Source: Oceanicola sp. 22II-s10i | Lineage (GTDB): Bacteria; Pseudomonadota; Alphaproteobacteria; Rhodobacterales; Rhodobacteraceae | Assembly (NCBI RefSeq): GCF_002210105.1 | Contig: NZ_AQQU01000001.1 | Location: 1,214,501 to 1,278,500 of the forward strand | DNA length: 64,000 bases | Direction of reading: 5' to 3' | Part shown: positions 24,259 to 32,694 of the stretch, one piece after another | Layout of the letters: the number at the start of each line of letters is the position of its first letter | Numbering within the stretch: the first letter of the stretch is position 1 | Position numbers and translations under genes: made by a program | The notes under the pieces: generated by a model | Told to the model about the DNA's origin: nothing | Database searches by the model: none | The model's input: the letters and a program-made list of their open reading frames with translations, nothing else

Positions 24259-25139
24259 TCGCAGACGGGGCGACACAGGGCGTCGTCCTCGCGGCACTGA
24301 TCGTGCTGGCGCTCGGCTATGCCGTGGTCTTTGCGATGACCCGCATCGCCGCGACCGCCGAGGGCGCGCGGAAGATCTGGCCGATCCTGAACGCCGAGGC
24401 GATGATCGTCGGCGTCGTCCTTGTCATCTTCTTCTTCGCGCCGGTCCTGATGGGCCCCGCCTTTGTCCTGTTCACCATGCGCATCGTGTGGGAGGCGGCG
24501 ACGATCCGCTTCCGCCCCGTGCCGGGATCGCAGCCGGTGGTCTGGGCCATCGGCGCGGCGGCCCTGCTGCTGGTGCTGTTCATCTTTCCCTGGCAGGTGG
24601 CGGTGATGCTGCTGGCGCTCGGCTGGCTGGGGGCCATGGCCTGGCGCATCATGTCGCCCAAGGAACCGGCCGCGGACCTGCTGGTCTTTCCGGTGCTGCC
24701 GACGCTGGGCTTCGCCATTGCCTGCACCGGCGGGAACGAGGCGCTGTTCCTTGCCGCGTGGATCGGGATCGAGACGTTCGACAGCTACGCCCTGCTGGCG
24801 GGCAAGGTGTTCGGCAAGCGCAAGGCGTTCCCGAAGCTCAGCCCGAACAAGACGATCGAGGGTCTGGCCGGCGGGGCGATCATGCTGGTCCTCACCGCGC
24901 TGGTCGCCGCCGCGCTGCTGTCCGCCGTGTCGGTCTGGCAGGCGATCGGCTTTGCCCTGCTGATCGGCGTCTTCACCGTCACCGGCGACCTGAGCGCCTC
25001 GCGGATGAAGCGGGCCATGGGGGTCAAGGATTATCCGAAACTGGTGGCCCATCAGGGCGGGCTGTTCGACATCTTCGATTCCTGGATCGCCACCGGCGGC
25101 GCGCTGGCGGTGGTGCTCGCCTCCGCCGCGATGTGGTAG
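24255..25139 (+). CDS. CdsA-like CTP:phosphate-lipid cytidylyltransferase
   Basis: A 294-residue membrane protein with about eight spans and a C-terminal CdsA signature region. The segment FPKLSPNKTIEGLAGG (about 195-210) and then GDLSASRMKRAMGVKDYPKL (about 246-265) are typical. The following block is AHQGGLFDIFDS, where canonical enzymes have PGHGG-x-x-DR-x-D, so the conserved His and Arg are replaced. CdsA makes CDP-diacylglycerol from phosphatidate and CTP; the altered signature and operon context allow a different lipid phosphate as substrate. It overlaps the reductase stop (ATGA), showing translation coupling. Confidence 0.75.
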   Translation: MIADGATQGVVLAALIVLALGYAVVFAMTRIAATAEGARKIWPILNAEAMIVGVVLVIFFFAPVLMGPAFVLFTMRIVWEAATIRFRPVPGSQPVVWAIGAAALLLVLFIFPWQVAVMLLALGWLGAMAWRIMSPKEPAADLLVFPVLPTLGFAIACTGGNEALFLAAWIGIETFDSYALLAGKVFGKRKAFPKLSPNKTIEGLAGGAIMLVLTALVAAALLSAVSVWQAIGFALLIGVFTVTGDLSASRMKRAMGVKDYPKLVAHQGGLFDIFDSWIATGGALAVVLASAAMW

Positions 25140-25150
25140 GTGATGCAGCG

Positions 25151-26278
25151 ATGCGTCCCTATCTGCGCCTTGTCCTGCGCCCCACGCTTGTCACCGCGCT
25201 GGCGATCCTCGCCCTGGTCGAGATCGTCTTCCTGGCGGAACAGTTCACCGGGCTGCTGAACACCGTCGTCAGCACCGGCGGCACATGGCTTGACCTTGTG
25301 CTGCTGCTGTCGTGGGAAATGCCCGGCATCCTCGATCTCGCTCTGCCCGCCGCCCTGCTGGTCGGCGTCAACGCTGCCGTCGGGCGGGCGCGGCGTGACG
25401 GCGAACTGGTGGTCGTTGCTGCCGCCGGTGCACCGGTGCGCGGGCTGGTCGCGGGGGTCGCCGTGGTCGGGCTGGTCGGCGGTGTCCTCAGCTTCCTGAT
25501 GGCCGGCATCATCACCCCGGCGTCGAGCTATGCGCAGCGCGTGGCCGTTCACAGCCTGACGGTGCAGAGCATCGGCAACCAGATCTCGTCGCCGGGTGAA
25601 AGCGGCACGACCTTCGTGGCCAATGGCGTGGACTTCGTGGCCACCGGCGCAGAGGGCGGACCGCCCTCGCTGATGGTCCGCCGCGAAGCCGGTTCGACCC
25701 CGTGGCGCTATGCCTTCGCCGGGGACTGGGAGGTTCTGGGCCCCGACCCCGAAGGCGACGCGACATTCCGGCTGGGGCAGGTGACGGCCTTCGGCGACCT
25801 GCCACGGCTGCGCGGCGAAGAGGCCGAGGCGCGGCTGAACCGGATGGCGGCGGGCACGGTGAACGTCGGGTTCGCCATGGTCGACGTGCTGCCGGTGCTC
25901 GACCAGGACCGCCGGTCGGACGAGCGCACGGTGCTGCCGCTGCTCGGCGCGATGTTCCGGGGTGTGGAGGACACGACCGGCGACACCCGCCGCGTCGCGC
26001 AGGTCTGGGCCCGCGCGCTGCTGGTCCCCGCGGCTGCGCTGATCGCCCTGCTGGCGGTCTGGGGCGGCACGCAGCGCCGGATCCGCGCCGCGTCCCTGCC
26101 GCTGGCGCTGGTGTCGCTGGTGCTGTTCGACCTCGTTTGCCGCGCGGCGCTCGGCGCCGCGGGGTCCGGCCTTACACTGTCGGGCATGGCGGCGGCCATC
26201 GCCCTCGGCGCGATCGGCGTGCCGCTGATCGGGCTGGCCTTTGCGGGCGAAGCGCTGATCCGTCCGGGGCGCGAGTGA
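25151..26278 (+). CDS. LptF/LptG family permease, first paralogue
   Basis: A 375-residue protein with the LptF/LptG plan: three N-terminal spans (about 12-32, 50-75 and 98-120), a periplasmic beta-jellyroll-like domain (about 125-260), then three C-terminal spans (about 290-375). The motif RRDGELVVVAAAGAP after span 2 matches the LptF/G coupling region that contacts the ATPase LptB. LptF and LptG extract lipopolysaccharide from the inner membrane. This copy is in an operon with lipid-synthesis genes and overlaps a second LptF/G-like gene, so it may handle that lipid. It could alternatively be the cell's main LptF; this cannot be excluded here. Confidence 0.75.
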   Translation: MRPYLRLVLRPTLVTALAILALVEIVFLAEQFTGLLNTVVSTGGTWLDLVLLLSWEMPGILDLALPAALLVGVNAAVGRARRDGELVVVAAAGAPVRGLVAGVAVVGLVGGVLSFLMAGIITPASSYAQRVAVHSLTVQSIGNQISSPGESGTTFVANGVDFVATGAEGGPPSLMVRREAGSTPWRYAFAGDWEVLGPDPEGDATFRLGQVTAFGDLPRLRGEEAEARLNRMAAGTVNVGFAMVDVLPVLDQDRRSDERTVLPLLGAMFRGVEDTTGDTRRVAQVWARALLVPAAALIALLAVWGGTQRRIRAASLPLALVSLVLFDLVCRAALGAAGSGLTLSGMAAAIALGAIGVPLIGLAFAGEALIRPGRE

Positions 26279-27405
26279 TGGCGACGCGGGTTCTGACCGG
26301 CCGGGCCATGCGGCTCGCGATGCGCGAACACATCGGCGCCTTTGTCGCGGTGCAGTCGGTGCTGCTGTTCGTGGCGCTGATGATCGACTTCGCCGAGAGC
26401 TTCGACAGCATTCAGGCCGCTGCCGAAGGTCGTTCGATGCTGCTGGTGCTGGGCGAATACACGCTATACCGCGCGACCGACATCGTCACCCGGCTGCTGC
26501 CGGTCGCGGCGCTGCTCGGTGCCTTCCTGGCCGAGATCCGGCGGCGGGCGCTGCTGGAAACGGTGATCCTTGCCTCGGTCGGGGTTTCCGCGCTGCCGAC
26601 CTTCGCCGCGCTGGCGTGGATCGGGCTGGCGACCGGCGCACTGGAATGGAAGCTGCAGCGCGATTGGCGCCCGGCGGCGGTGTTCGCGCAGGTGGAACTG
26701 GGCGCGGGCGATTACGCCGAACGCTTCGCGCAGGGGCTGACCGACGACCAGACGTGGTTCGTTCAGGATGACCGCGCCATCGCCGGACAGGTGCTTGTCG
26801 GGCCGCGCCCGGAACTGCGCAACGTGAGTTACTTCGAGGGGCTGACCGGGCTTGGCTTCGACCGGCTGATCCGGGCCGACGCGGTACGGCCGCTGGAGGG
26901 CGGGATCTGGCGGTTCGAGGATGCCGAGGTCTGGACGGCGGACGGTCGCACCCGGCTGATCGGCGATCCGGTGGACAGTCTCGACCTGCCGCTGTGGATC
27001 ACGCCGGAGCGGCTGGAATACCTGCGCCCTTCGCCCTTCTACCTGCCGCAGGATGTGCTGCTGGCGCGGGCGGCGGCGATGCCGGGCGATCCCGAGATCG
27101 AGACGACGATCTGGCGGCGGGCCACGATATTCCTGCTGCCGGGGCTGTTCGCCTTTCTGGGGGCCAGCCTTGCGATGACGGGTTTCCGGGGGCGGGTGAC
27201 GCGGGTGCCGATCCTCGTCGCGATGGCCTTTGGCGGCTACCTCGTGACGCTGTCGCTCAAGGTCTTCCTTGCGCTCGGGGAACAGGGCGCGATGGCGGCG
27301 CCCGCCGCGGTGCTGGTGCCGGCGCTGCTGGCGCTGGCGATCACCCTGACGCTCCAGTGGCTGCTGAACAAGGAATCGAAGGGCAGGCGGCTGCCCCTCG
27401 GCTGA
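26278..27405 (+). CDS. LptF/LptG family permease, second paralogue
   Basis: A 375-residue partner of the preceding permease, starting in a TGATG overlap. It has three N-terminal spans (about 18-40, 58-82 and 98-120), a periplasmic domain (about 125-275) and three C-terminal spans. The cytoplasmic segment AEIRRRALLETVILASVG matches the LptF/G coupling helix. The two proteins would form a heterodimer needing an LptB-type ATPase and an LptC/A-type bridge, neither of which is encoded nearby. It ends the SPT operon, and the next gene is convergent 9 bases away. Confidence 0.75.
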   Translation: MATRVLTGRAMRLAMREHIGAFVAVQSVLLFVALMIDFAESFDSIQAAAEGRSMLLVLGEYTLYRATDIVTRLLPVAALLGAFLAEIRRRALLETVILASVGVSALPTFAALAWIGLATGALEWKLQRDWRPAAVFAQVELGAGDYAERFAQGLTDDQTWFVQDDRAIAGQVLVGPRPELRNVSYFEGLTGLGFDRLIRADAVRPLEGGIWRFEDAEVWTADGRTRLIGDPVDSLDLPLWITPERLEYLRPSPFYLPQDVLLARAAAMPGDPEIETTIWRRATIFLLPGLFAFLGASLAMTGFRGRVTRVPILVAMAFGGYLVTLSLKVFLALGEQGAMAAPAAVLVPALLALAITLTLQWLLNKESKGRRLPLG

Positions 27406-27414
27406 TCCCGGACC

Positions 27415-28167
27415 TCAGACCGCGCGGGCGCGCGGCGGAAGGGTGGCGCTGGCACGCGGCCATACCTTTGCGGCGGCACGTTCCAGCATCTGCTCGTCAT
27501 CGACCTCGGCCCAGGCCAGGTCGTCGATCTTGTGCAGGCCGAACGGGCGTTCCGCCGCATGCGCGACCAGACAGCCTTCGTAGTCGCGGCGCGGATCCTC
27601 GGACAGCAGCCGCTCCATCGTTGCGTTGAAGGCACCCATGTCGCCCGACGCGACGGTGCTGATGCCGACCAGTTCGCCGCGATGGTCCTCGGGGCGGTGG
27701 TCGATGTTCTTGTTCATGTCCAGCAGGTGCCCGTCCGCGGTCTGCCAGACATAGACCTCGTCCGTCGCCTTGGTCTCGCCCGACAGCACCAGCGCGGTGG
27801 CGTCCTCGGCCACCAGCGGGTCCAGCGCGCGGGCCTCGTACATGATGTCCGACTCGAGGATCAGGATCTGCCCGGTCAGCCCTTCGAGGCCGATCTGCAG
27901 CGATCGGAGCGAGCCGCTTTCGTGGAAGCCCGCGTTGTGCAGCAGCTCGATCCCCGGCGCGGCCGAGAATTCGCTGCGGTAAATGTCGGCGAGGTGGCCG
28001 GTGACGATCCGCACGCGGTCGATCCCGCGCGACGCGAGGTGCATGACCGAGGCGCGGACCAGCGGGATGCCGTCCAGCGCGATCATGCCCTTCGGGGTCA
28101 TGCGGCCCCGTTCCCCCATGCGGACGCCGCGCCCGGCGGCCACGATGACGGCCGTAATATCGCCCAT
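27415..28167 (-). CDS. Nucleotidyltransferase, probable CTP:polyol/inositol-phosphate cytidylyltransferase
   Basis: A 250-residue GT-A-fold nucleotidyltransferase. The nucleotide loop VAAGRGVRMGERGRMTPKGM (about 9-28) carries the Arg and Lys of the family. A metal-binding Asp is expected in ILESDIMYE, and the C-terminal IDDLAWAEVDDEQMLERA resembles that of LicC-type phosphocholine and inositol-phosphate cytidylyltransferases. It probably makes a CDP-activated small alcohol. Facing it across 105 bases is a CDP-alcohol phosphotransferase, the same pairing that is fused in archaeal inositol-1-phosphate cytidylyltransferase/DIPP synthase. Inositol phosphate from the adjacent synthase is a good substrate candidate. 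Confidence 0.75.
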   Translation of the reverse strand: MGDITAVIVAAGRGVRMGERGRMTPKGMIALDGIPLVRASVMHLASRGIDRVRIVTGHLADIYRSEFSAAPGIELLHNAGFHESGSLRSLQIGLEGLTGQILILESDIMYEARALDPLVAEDATALVLSGETKATDEVYVWQTADGHLLDMNKNIDHRPEDHRGELVGISTVASGDMGAFNATMERLLSEDPRRDYEGCLVAHAAERPFGLHKIDDLAWAEVDDEQMLERAAAKVWPRASATLPPRARAV

Positions 28168-28272
28168 TTCCGTTTTTCCCCCGAAAGGATAAATGACACC
28201 GGACGTTTACAGTATCGCCATCCGTTCGTCACGTTCGGATTGGAACGACGCAGGGGAAGACGGAGCAGGCGC

Positions 28273-28971
28273 GTGCCGCAAGATCACACTCCCGGCCCGG
28301 CCGCCCTGGCGCGGAGCTATCTGGGATCGGACAAGTTTCAGGAAGAGCTGCGCGGGAACTGGGTCATGGTGCTCCTGCACCGCTGGCCTGCCTTCCTGCT
28401 GGCCGCACTGTGCATGAGGATCGGGATATCGGCCAACGCGATCACGCTGGCGGGCGGTGCGCTGGCGCTGGCGATGCCGGTCGCGGCGGCGCTGCTGCCG
28501 TTTCAGGCGGCTGTCTGGTCCGTCGTGATCCTCGGGTTCGCGGTGATCACGCTCGACTGTTCGGACGGGGACGTGGCGCGGCATGGTGGCGGGTCCGAGC
28601 TGGGCGCGCGGCTTGACCTTGCGGTGGACATGATGTTCTGGGGCCTGCTCTACGGCTCGATCGGTCTGCTGGCCGACCGCGCAGTGGGGGAAATGTTCGG
28701 GGTCTGGACCGTGGTCGGCCTGTCCGCCGCATGGGCCCGGCTGCTGGCCCGCGTCTACCATGACGAGGCCGGCGGCGCGCCGACGACTGGACGCGCGCCG
28801 TGGACACCGTTGGCGATGGTGACGGCCTTCGTGGCAGGCATATCGGGCGCGATCCCGTTTCTGGCTCTTGCGGTGGCCCACTGGCCTGCGGCGGTCTGGT
28901 GCCTTGTGGCCTACTCCCTGATCGACGTGGCGGACGCGCTGTCGCAACTGCTGCGGACGGACCGGACGTGA
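28273..28971 (+). CDS. CDP-alcohol phosphatidyltransferase family protein, variant motif
   Basis: A 232-residue membrane protein with about six spans. The CDP-alcohol phosphotransferase motif begins D95-CS-D98-G99-DV-A102-R103 and ends G111-x3-D115-x3-D119. The spacer between Arg103 and Gly111 is seven residues rather than the canonical eight. The start GTG 28273 follows GGAG at a suitable distance; no ATG is available before the conserved region. It starts 105 bases from the divergent cytidylyltransferase and overlaps the glycosyltransferase downstream (GTGA). It would transfer a phospho-alcohol from CDP-alcohol to a lipid or polyol acceptor. Confidence 0.75.
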   Translation: MPQDHTPGPAALARSYLGSDKFQEELRGNWVMVLLHRWPAFLLAALCMRIGISANAITLAGGALALAMPVAAALLPFQAAVWSVVILGFAVITLDCSDGDVARHGGGSELGARLDLAVDMMFWGLLYGSIGLLADRAVGEMFGVWTVVGLSAAWARLLARVYHDEAGGAPTTGRAPWTPLAMVTAFVAGISGAIPFLALAVAHWPAAVWCLVAYSLIDVADALSQLLRTDRT

Positions 28972-30083
28972 AGATCGTTCAGGTCACGCCCTATCCGATG
29001 GCCCGCCCCGGCGGCGTCCAGAGCAACGTGCGCGACGTGTGCGGCTGGTTGTCGGCGCAGGGGCACGAGGTCCGTATCGTCAGCCCGGACCGTGCCGATC
29101 ACCACGAACCGGGGCTGTTGCCCCTTGGCCGCGCGCGCGAAGTGTCGATCCACGGCACCGGGTTCGAGTTCTCGTTTGCCGGACCGCTGGCGCTGCGGAG
29201 GCTCAGGCGCGAATTGCGGGATTGGGGCGCCGAGGTGCTGCATCTGCACACCCCGTGGACGCCGATGCTGGCCTGGCAGGTTTGGCGGGCGATGCGTCTG
29301 CCTGCCATCGCCACCTTTCACGCGACGCTGCCCGAAAGCGACAGCCCCGATCTGGAAGAGCGGTTCATCACCCGCGCGGGGCACTACTTCAACGCCCGAA
29401 TGGCGTCCGTGGTCGTCCCATCCGAAGCCCCCCGGCGGCAATGGGCGGCCAAGGGGCTGGACCCTCTGCCGCTGGTGCTGCCGCCGACCATTGATCTGAG
29501 CGACTGGCGCGCAGGCGACACCGGCACGCGCAGGCCGGGGCCGTTCCGTGTCGCCTACCTAGGCCGGTTCGAGGCGCGCAAAGGGGTCGACGTGCTGCTG
29601 CGGGCGTGGGCCCGGCGGCCCGAAGCGCTGAAGGATGCGGAGCTGGTGATCGCCGGGCGCGGCACGCTGCCCGGACCCTTGCCCGAAGGCGCGCGGCTGG
29701 TCGAAAGCCCGGACCGGGCCGAGGCGATCCGGCTGATCGCCGATGCCGACGTCTCGGTCGCGCCCGCCGGCTGGGGCGAAAGCTTCGGCCTGGTGCTGAT
29801 CGAAGCTATGGCGGCGGGCACCGTGCCGGTCGCGGCGGCGAATGCCGGATTTGCCACCGTGATGACGGGCGAGGGGGCCGACCTGCTCTTCCCCGTGGGG
29901 GACGCCGACGCGCTGGCCGCGAAACTGGCCGAGCTGGCGCAGTCGCCCGACCGGGTGAAGGCGCTGGCCGACTGGGGGCGCGCCCATGCGATGACCTATG
30001 ATGTCAGCGCCGTCGGCCCGGCCTATACGGAGCTGTACACATGCGCCCTCGCCGGTTTCTCCCAGGGTGAAGGCTCCGGATAG
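28968..30083 (+). CDS. GT4 glycosyltransferase, PimA-like
   Basis: A 371-residue GT-B glycosyltransferase. The N-terminus KIVQVTPYPMARPGGVQSNV is very like mycobacterial phosphatidylinositol mannosyltransferase PimA (PY-x-x-x-x-PGGVQ-x-x-V). Later blocks VLHLHTPWTPML and TFHATLPES match the PimA acceptor side, and GWGESFGLVLIEAMAAG (about 265-281) is the nucleotide-sugar site. The GTG start at 28968 overlaps the phosphotransferase stop. PimA adds mannose to phosphatidylinositol in the cytoplasmic leaflet, so a sugar on an inositol-type lipid is a reasonable inference. The 3' end overlaps the convergent Stealth gene by 61 bases. Confidence 0.78.
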   Translation: MKIVQVTPYPMARPGGVQSNVRDVCGWLSAQGHEVRIVSPDRADHHEPGLLPLGRAREVSIHGTGFEFSFAGPLALRRLRRELRDWGAEVLHLHTPWTPMLAWQVWRAMRLPAIATFHATLPESDSPDLEERFITRAGHYFNARMASVVVPSEAPRRQWAAKGLDPLPLVLPPTIDLSDWRAGDTGTRRPGPFRVAYLGRFEARKGVDVLLRAWARRPEALKDAELVIAGRGTLPGPLPEGARLVESPDRAEAIRLIADADVSVAPAGWGESFGLVLIEAMAAGTVPVAAANAGFATVMTGEGADLLFPVGDADALAAKLAELAQSPDRVKALADWGRAHAMTYDVSAVGPAYTELYTCALAGFSQGEGSG

Positions 30084-31000
30084 CGCTCTTCCAGCCACTG
30101 CCGGACATAGTGCACGACACGCGGGTTCGGGTTCTTCCCGAAGCTGTCGTTGAACGTGTAGGTCGTGGGCTTTCGCCCCTCGTTCAGCCGCATCATCAGC
30201 CATGTCAGCGGCAGGAAGTTCTCGATGCTGACGTAGCCTTCCATCTTGGCCGCCTGTTCCTTGGTGGCGCGGCGGGCCCAGCCTTCCTCGACCGCGACCT
30301 GGGGATAGAGGTATTCCGGCGGCACGTTGTCGTTCGACCGGAACCGGCTGCGGCGGGTGCGCTCGATCTCGGGGGCGAACTTCTCGATCATCTCGCCGTA
30401 GCGCGCGCGGTCGATGACCTGCGGCCCGTGGATGAAGGGATTGCGCGGGCGGCGCTTGTAGGTCCGGTTCAGCACCTCGACCGCCGTTGCCAGCGCGTGG
30501 TTCCAAGGGCTGTCGGTTGGTTTGAGCGCGTCATGGCCGGGCACCACCTTGGGCAGGAAGTGCGACACGCTGCGCCCGTCGGGATCGGTGAGGCCAGCAA
30601 TCATCCCCGGATTCGCGATCAGCATGTCGTCCTCGAAATACACGAAGCGGTCGCTGAGGCCGGGCAGCAGGTGCAGGTGGCTGACGATGGCGAAGGAGTT
30701 GAAGGTGGGCAGCAGCTCCGCATCCATCACCGCGTCATGGTGGTGCACCGTGATCCCCGGCGCTTCCGTGTTCAGCCAGCGCGGGACCTGCGGGCGGCAG
30801 GACAGGATGTGGACGTGGCCCAGTTCCGGCATCATGCTGAGCGACCGCAGCGAATAGCGCAGCATGTCGAGGTTGTCGCGGGTGCGGTTGGGGTTCGTGT
30901 CGGCGGGCTTGTCGACATATTTCGCCAGCGTCTCGGCATAGCCGTCAAAGGTGTCGTCCACCCAGGTATAGACCACGTCTATCCGCTCTTGTCCGGTCAT
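30023..31000 (-). CDS. Stealth family sugar-phosphotransferase
   Basis: A 325-residue protein with all main Stealth blocks: CR1 IDVVYTWVDDTFDGY (7-21), CR2 NRTRDNLDMLRYSLRSL onward with YFEDDMLI, CR3 around PFIHGPQVIDR, and a C-terminal CR4. Stealth enzymes transfer hexose-1-phosphate to build phosphodiester-linked capsules; GlcNAc-1-phosphotransferase is a eukaryotic relative. The start is placed at ATG 31000, where CR1 begins seven residues in; upstream ATGs at 31012 and 31087 are in frame. It is convergent with the PimA-like gene. In this setting it may add a phospho-sugar to the lipid head or to a linked glycan. Confidence 0.82.
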   Translation of the reverse strand: MTGQERIDVVYTWVDDTFDGYAETLAKYVDKPADTNPNRTRDNLDMLRYSLRSLSMMPELGHVHILSCRPQVPRWLNTEAPGITVHHHDAVMDAELLPTFNSFAIVSHLHLLPGLSDRFVYFEDDMLIANPGMIAGLTDPDGRSVSHFLPKVVPGHDALKPTDSPWNHALATAVEVLNRTYKRRPRNPFIHGPQVIDRARYGEMIEKFAPEIERTRRSRFRSNDNVPPEYLYPQVAVEEGWARRATKEQAAKMEGYVSIENFLPLTWLMMRLNEGRKPTTYTFNDSFGKNPNPRVVHYVRQWLEERYPEPSPWEKPARAHVYSSV

Positions 31001-31146
31001 CGCCTGCCCCATCTTTCCGTGATCCCGGATAGCCCGGCGGCGGCAGTTTGGCGAGGGGCGATTGCCGGTTGCCGCACCGCGCGGCACATGCGAATAGTCC
31101 AGCGCGCCCGGCGCGGACCGGGCATGGGGACAGGACCGGCACCAGC

Positions 31147-32694
31147 ATGAGCCGCGGAGATTACGTCATCGCCGCCGATTTCGGCACGTCGAGCGTGAAG
31201 CTGGGCGTGGTGGCCGAGGGCATGAAGCTGCTCGGCAACCGGATGGAAAGTTACCCTGTCATCCTTGGCTCCGGCGGCCGCGCCGAACAGCGCCCCGAGG
31301 ACTGGTGGGCGGCGCTGGCGCGCGGGATCACGGCGCTGGAGCGCGACATGCCCGGCACGCTGGAGCGGGTCGGGGCGGTCGTCTTCTCGGCCCAGATGGC
31401 GGGCGTGACCTGTGTCGATGCCGACGGCACGCCGCTGCGTCCCTCGATCATCTGGCAGGACATCCGCGCGGCGCATATCGCCCGCGACCTGATCGGCGGC
31501 TTTCCCGAGGTGCTGGGCTACAACATCCCGCGCCTGACAAAGTGGCTGCCGATCGCGAACGGGGCTCCGGCCAAGAACGGCATGGACCCGATCGCCAAGA
31601 TGCACTGGCTGATGCGCGAGGAGCCCGAGGTCTGGGCGAAAACGCACCGCACGCTGGACGTGAAGGACTGGCTGATCCACCGCGCGACGGGCCGCTTCGT
31701 CACCACCGGCGACAGCGCCAACCTGACCTGGCTGATGGACACCCGCGAAGGGCGCGAGGGCTGGTCCGAGACGCTGTCGCGGATGACGGGCACCCCGCTC
31801 GACAAGTTGCCCGAGATCGTGGACGGCAGCGATGTCGTCGGCCCCCTGACGCCGCGCGCGGCGGTCGAGCTGGGCCTGCCGCAGGGCACCGCCGTGGTTG
31901 CGGGCGCGGGCGACGTGACGGCCACGGCGCTCGGCTCCGGCGCGGTCGGGGACGGAGCGCTGCACCTGTGTATCTCGACCAGCGCCTGGGTCAGCGGGTT
32001 CTTTCCGCACCGGGTGCTGAGCGTGCCGGCCTCATTCGCGACCGTCGCAAGCAGCGCGGGGTTCCGTCCGCTGCTGATCGCCACGCAGGAAAGCGCGGGG
32101 TCCGCGCTGGAATGGGTCGCCCGGCTGATGAGGCATGGCGAGACGCCGGACATGAATGCGGCCTACGGCGATGTCGGCGAGTGGCGCGAGGACGATCCGT
32201 TCCTGATCCCGTGGTTTGCCGGCGAACGGGTGCCGGTCGACAACGACCGCCTGCGTGGCGTGATCCACGGCCTGTCGATCGACCACGACCGCCAGTCCGT
32301 CGCGCGCGCGGCGCTGGAAGGGGTCGCTCTGAACCTACGCTGGGCCTACGAGGCGGTGGCGAAGAAGAAGGGCGTCCGGCTGGATGGCCCCCTGCCGCTG
32401 GTCGGCGGCGGCGCGGCGAACCCGGTGCTGGCGCAATGCGTGGCCGATGCGCTCGGGCGCGAGGTGACGACGGGCGAGACGCGGTTCGCGGGGGTGCTGG
32501 GCACCGCCACGCTGGCCGCGCCGCACATGGGCTGGGACAAGGACGTCTGGCAGGCCGCCGCGCGGCTGTCGGACCGGGTGACGGCGCGGTTCGCACCGCA
32601 GCCCGGACGACGCGAGATGATCGAGCGTCGGTACAAGCGGCTCAGGAAACTGCGCAAGCAGATGGTCGGCAGCTATTCGGGGGGCACCGCATGA
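31147..32694 (+). CDS. FGGY family carbohydrate/polyol kinase
   Basis: A 515-residue kinase with two actin-like ATPase domains. The phosphate-1 loop AADFGTSSVKLG (about 9-20) and the second-domain loop around VVAGAGDVTATALGSG (near 250) and LVGGGAANPVLAQ (near 418) are typical of xylulokinase-type FGGY enzymes. It phosphorylates a sugar or polyol. The stop overlaps the start of a CDP-alcohol phosphotransferase (ATGA), an unusual pairing that points to lipid head-group synthesis rather than sugar catabolism; no isomerase, epimerase or sugar importer is adjacent. The substrate is unknown. Confidence 0.82.
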   Translation: MSRGDYVIAADFGTSSVKLGVVAEGMKLLGNRMESYPVILGSGGRAEQRPEDWWAALARGITALERDMPGTLERVGAVVFSAQMAGVTCVDADGTPLRPSIIWQDIRAAHIARDLIGGFPEVLGYNIPRLTKWLPIANGAPAKNGMDPIAKMHWLMREEPEVWAKTHRTLDVKDWLIHRATGRFVTTGDSANLTWLMDTREGREGWSETLSRMTGTPLDKLPEIVDGSDVVGPLTPRAAVELGLPQGTAVVAGAGDVTATALGSGAVGDGALHLCISTSAWVSGFFPHRVLSVPASFATVASSAGFRPLLIATQESAGSALEWVARLMRHGETPDMNAAYGDVGEWREDDPFLIPWFAGERVPVDNDRLRGVIHGLSIDHDRQSVARAALEGVALNLRWAYEAVAKKKGVRLDGPLPLVGGGAANPVLAQCVADALGREVTTGETRFAGVLGTATLAAPHMGWDKDVWQAAARLSDRVTARFAPQPGRREMIERRYKRLRKLRKQMVGSYSGGTA

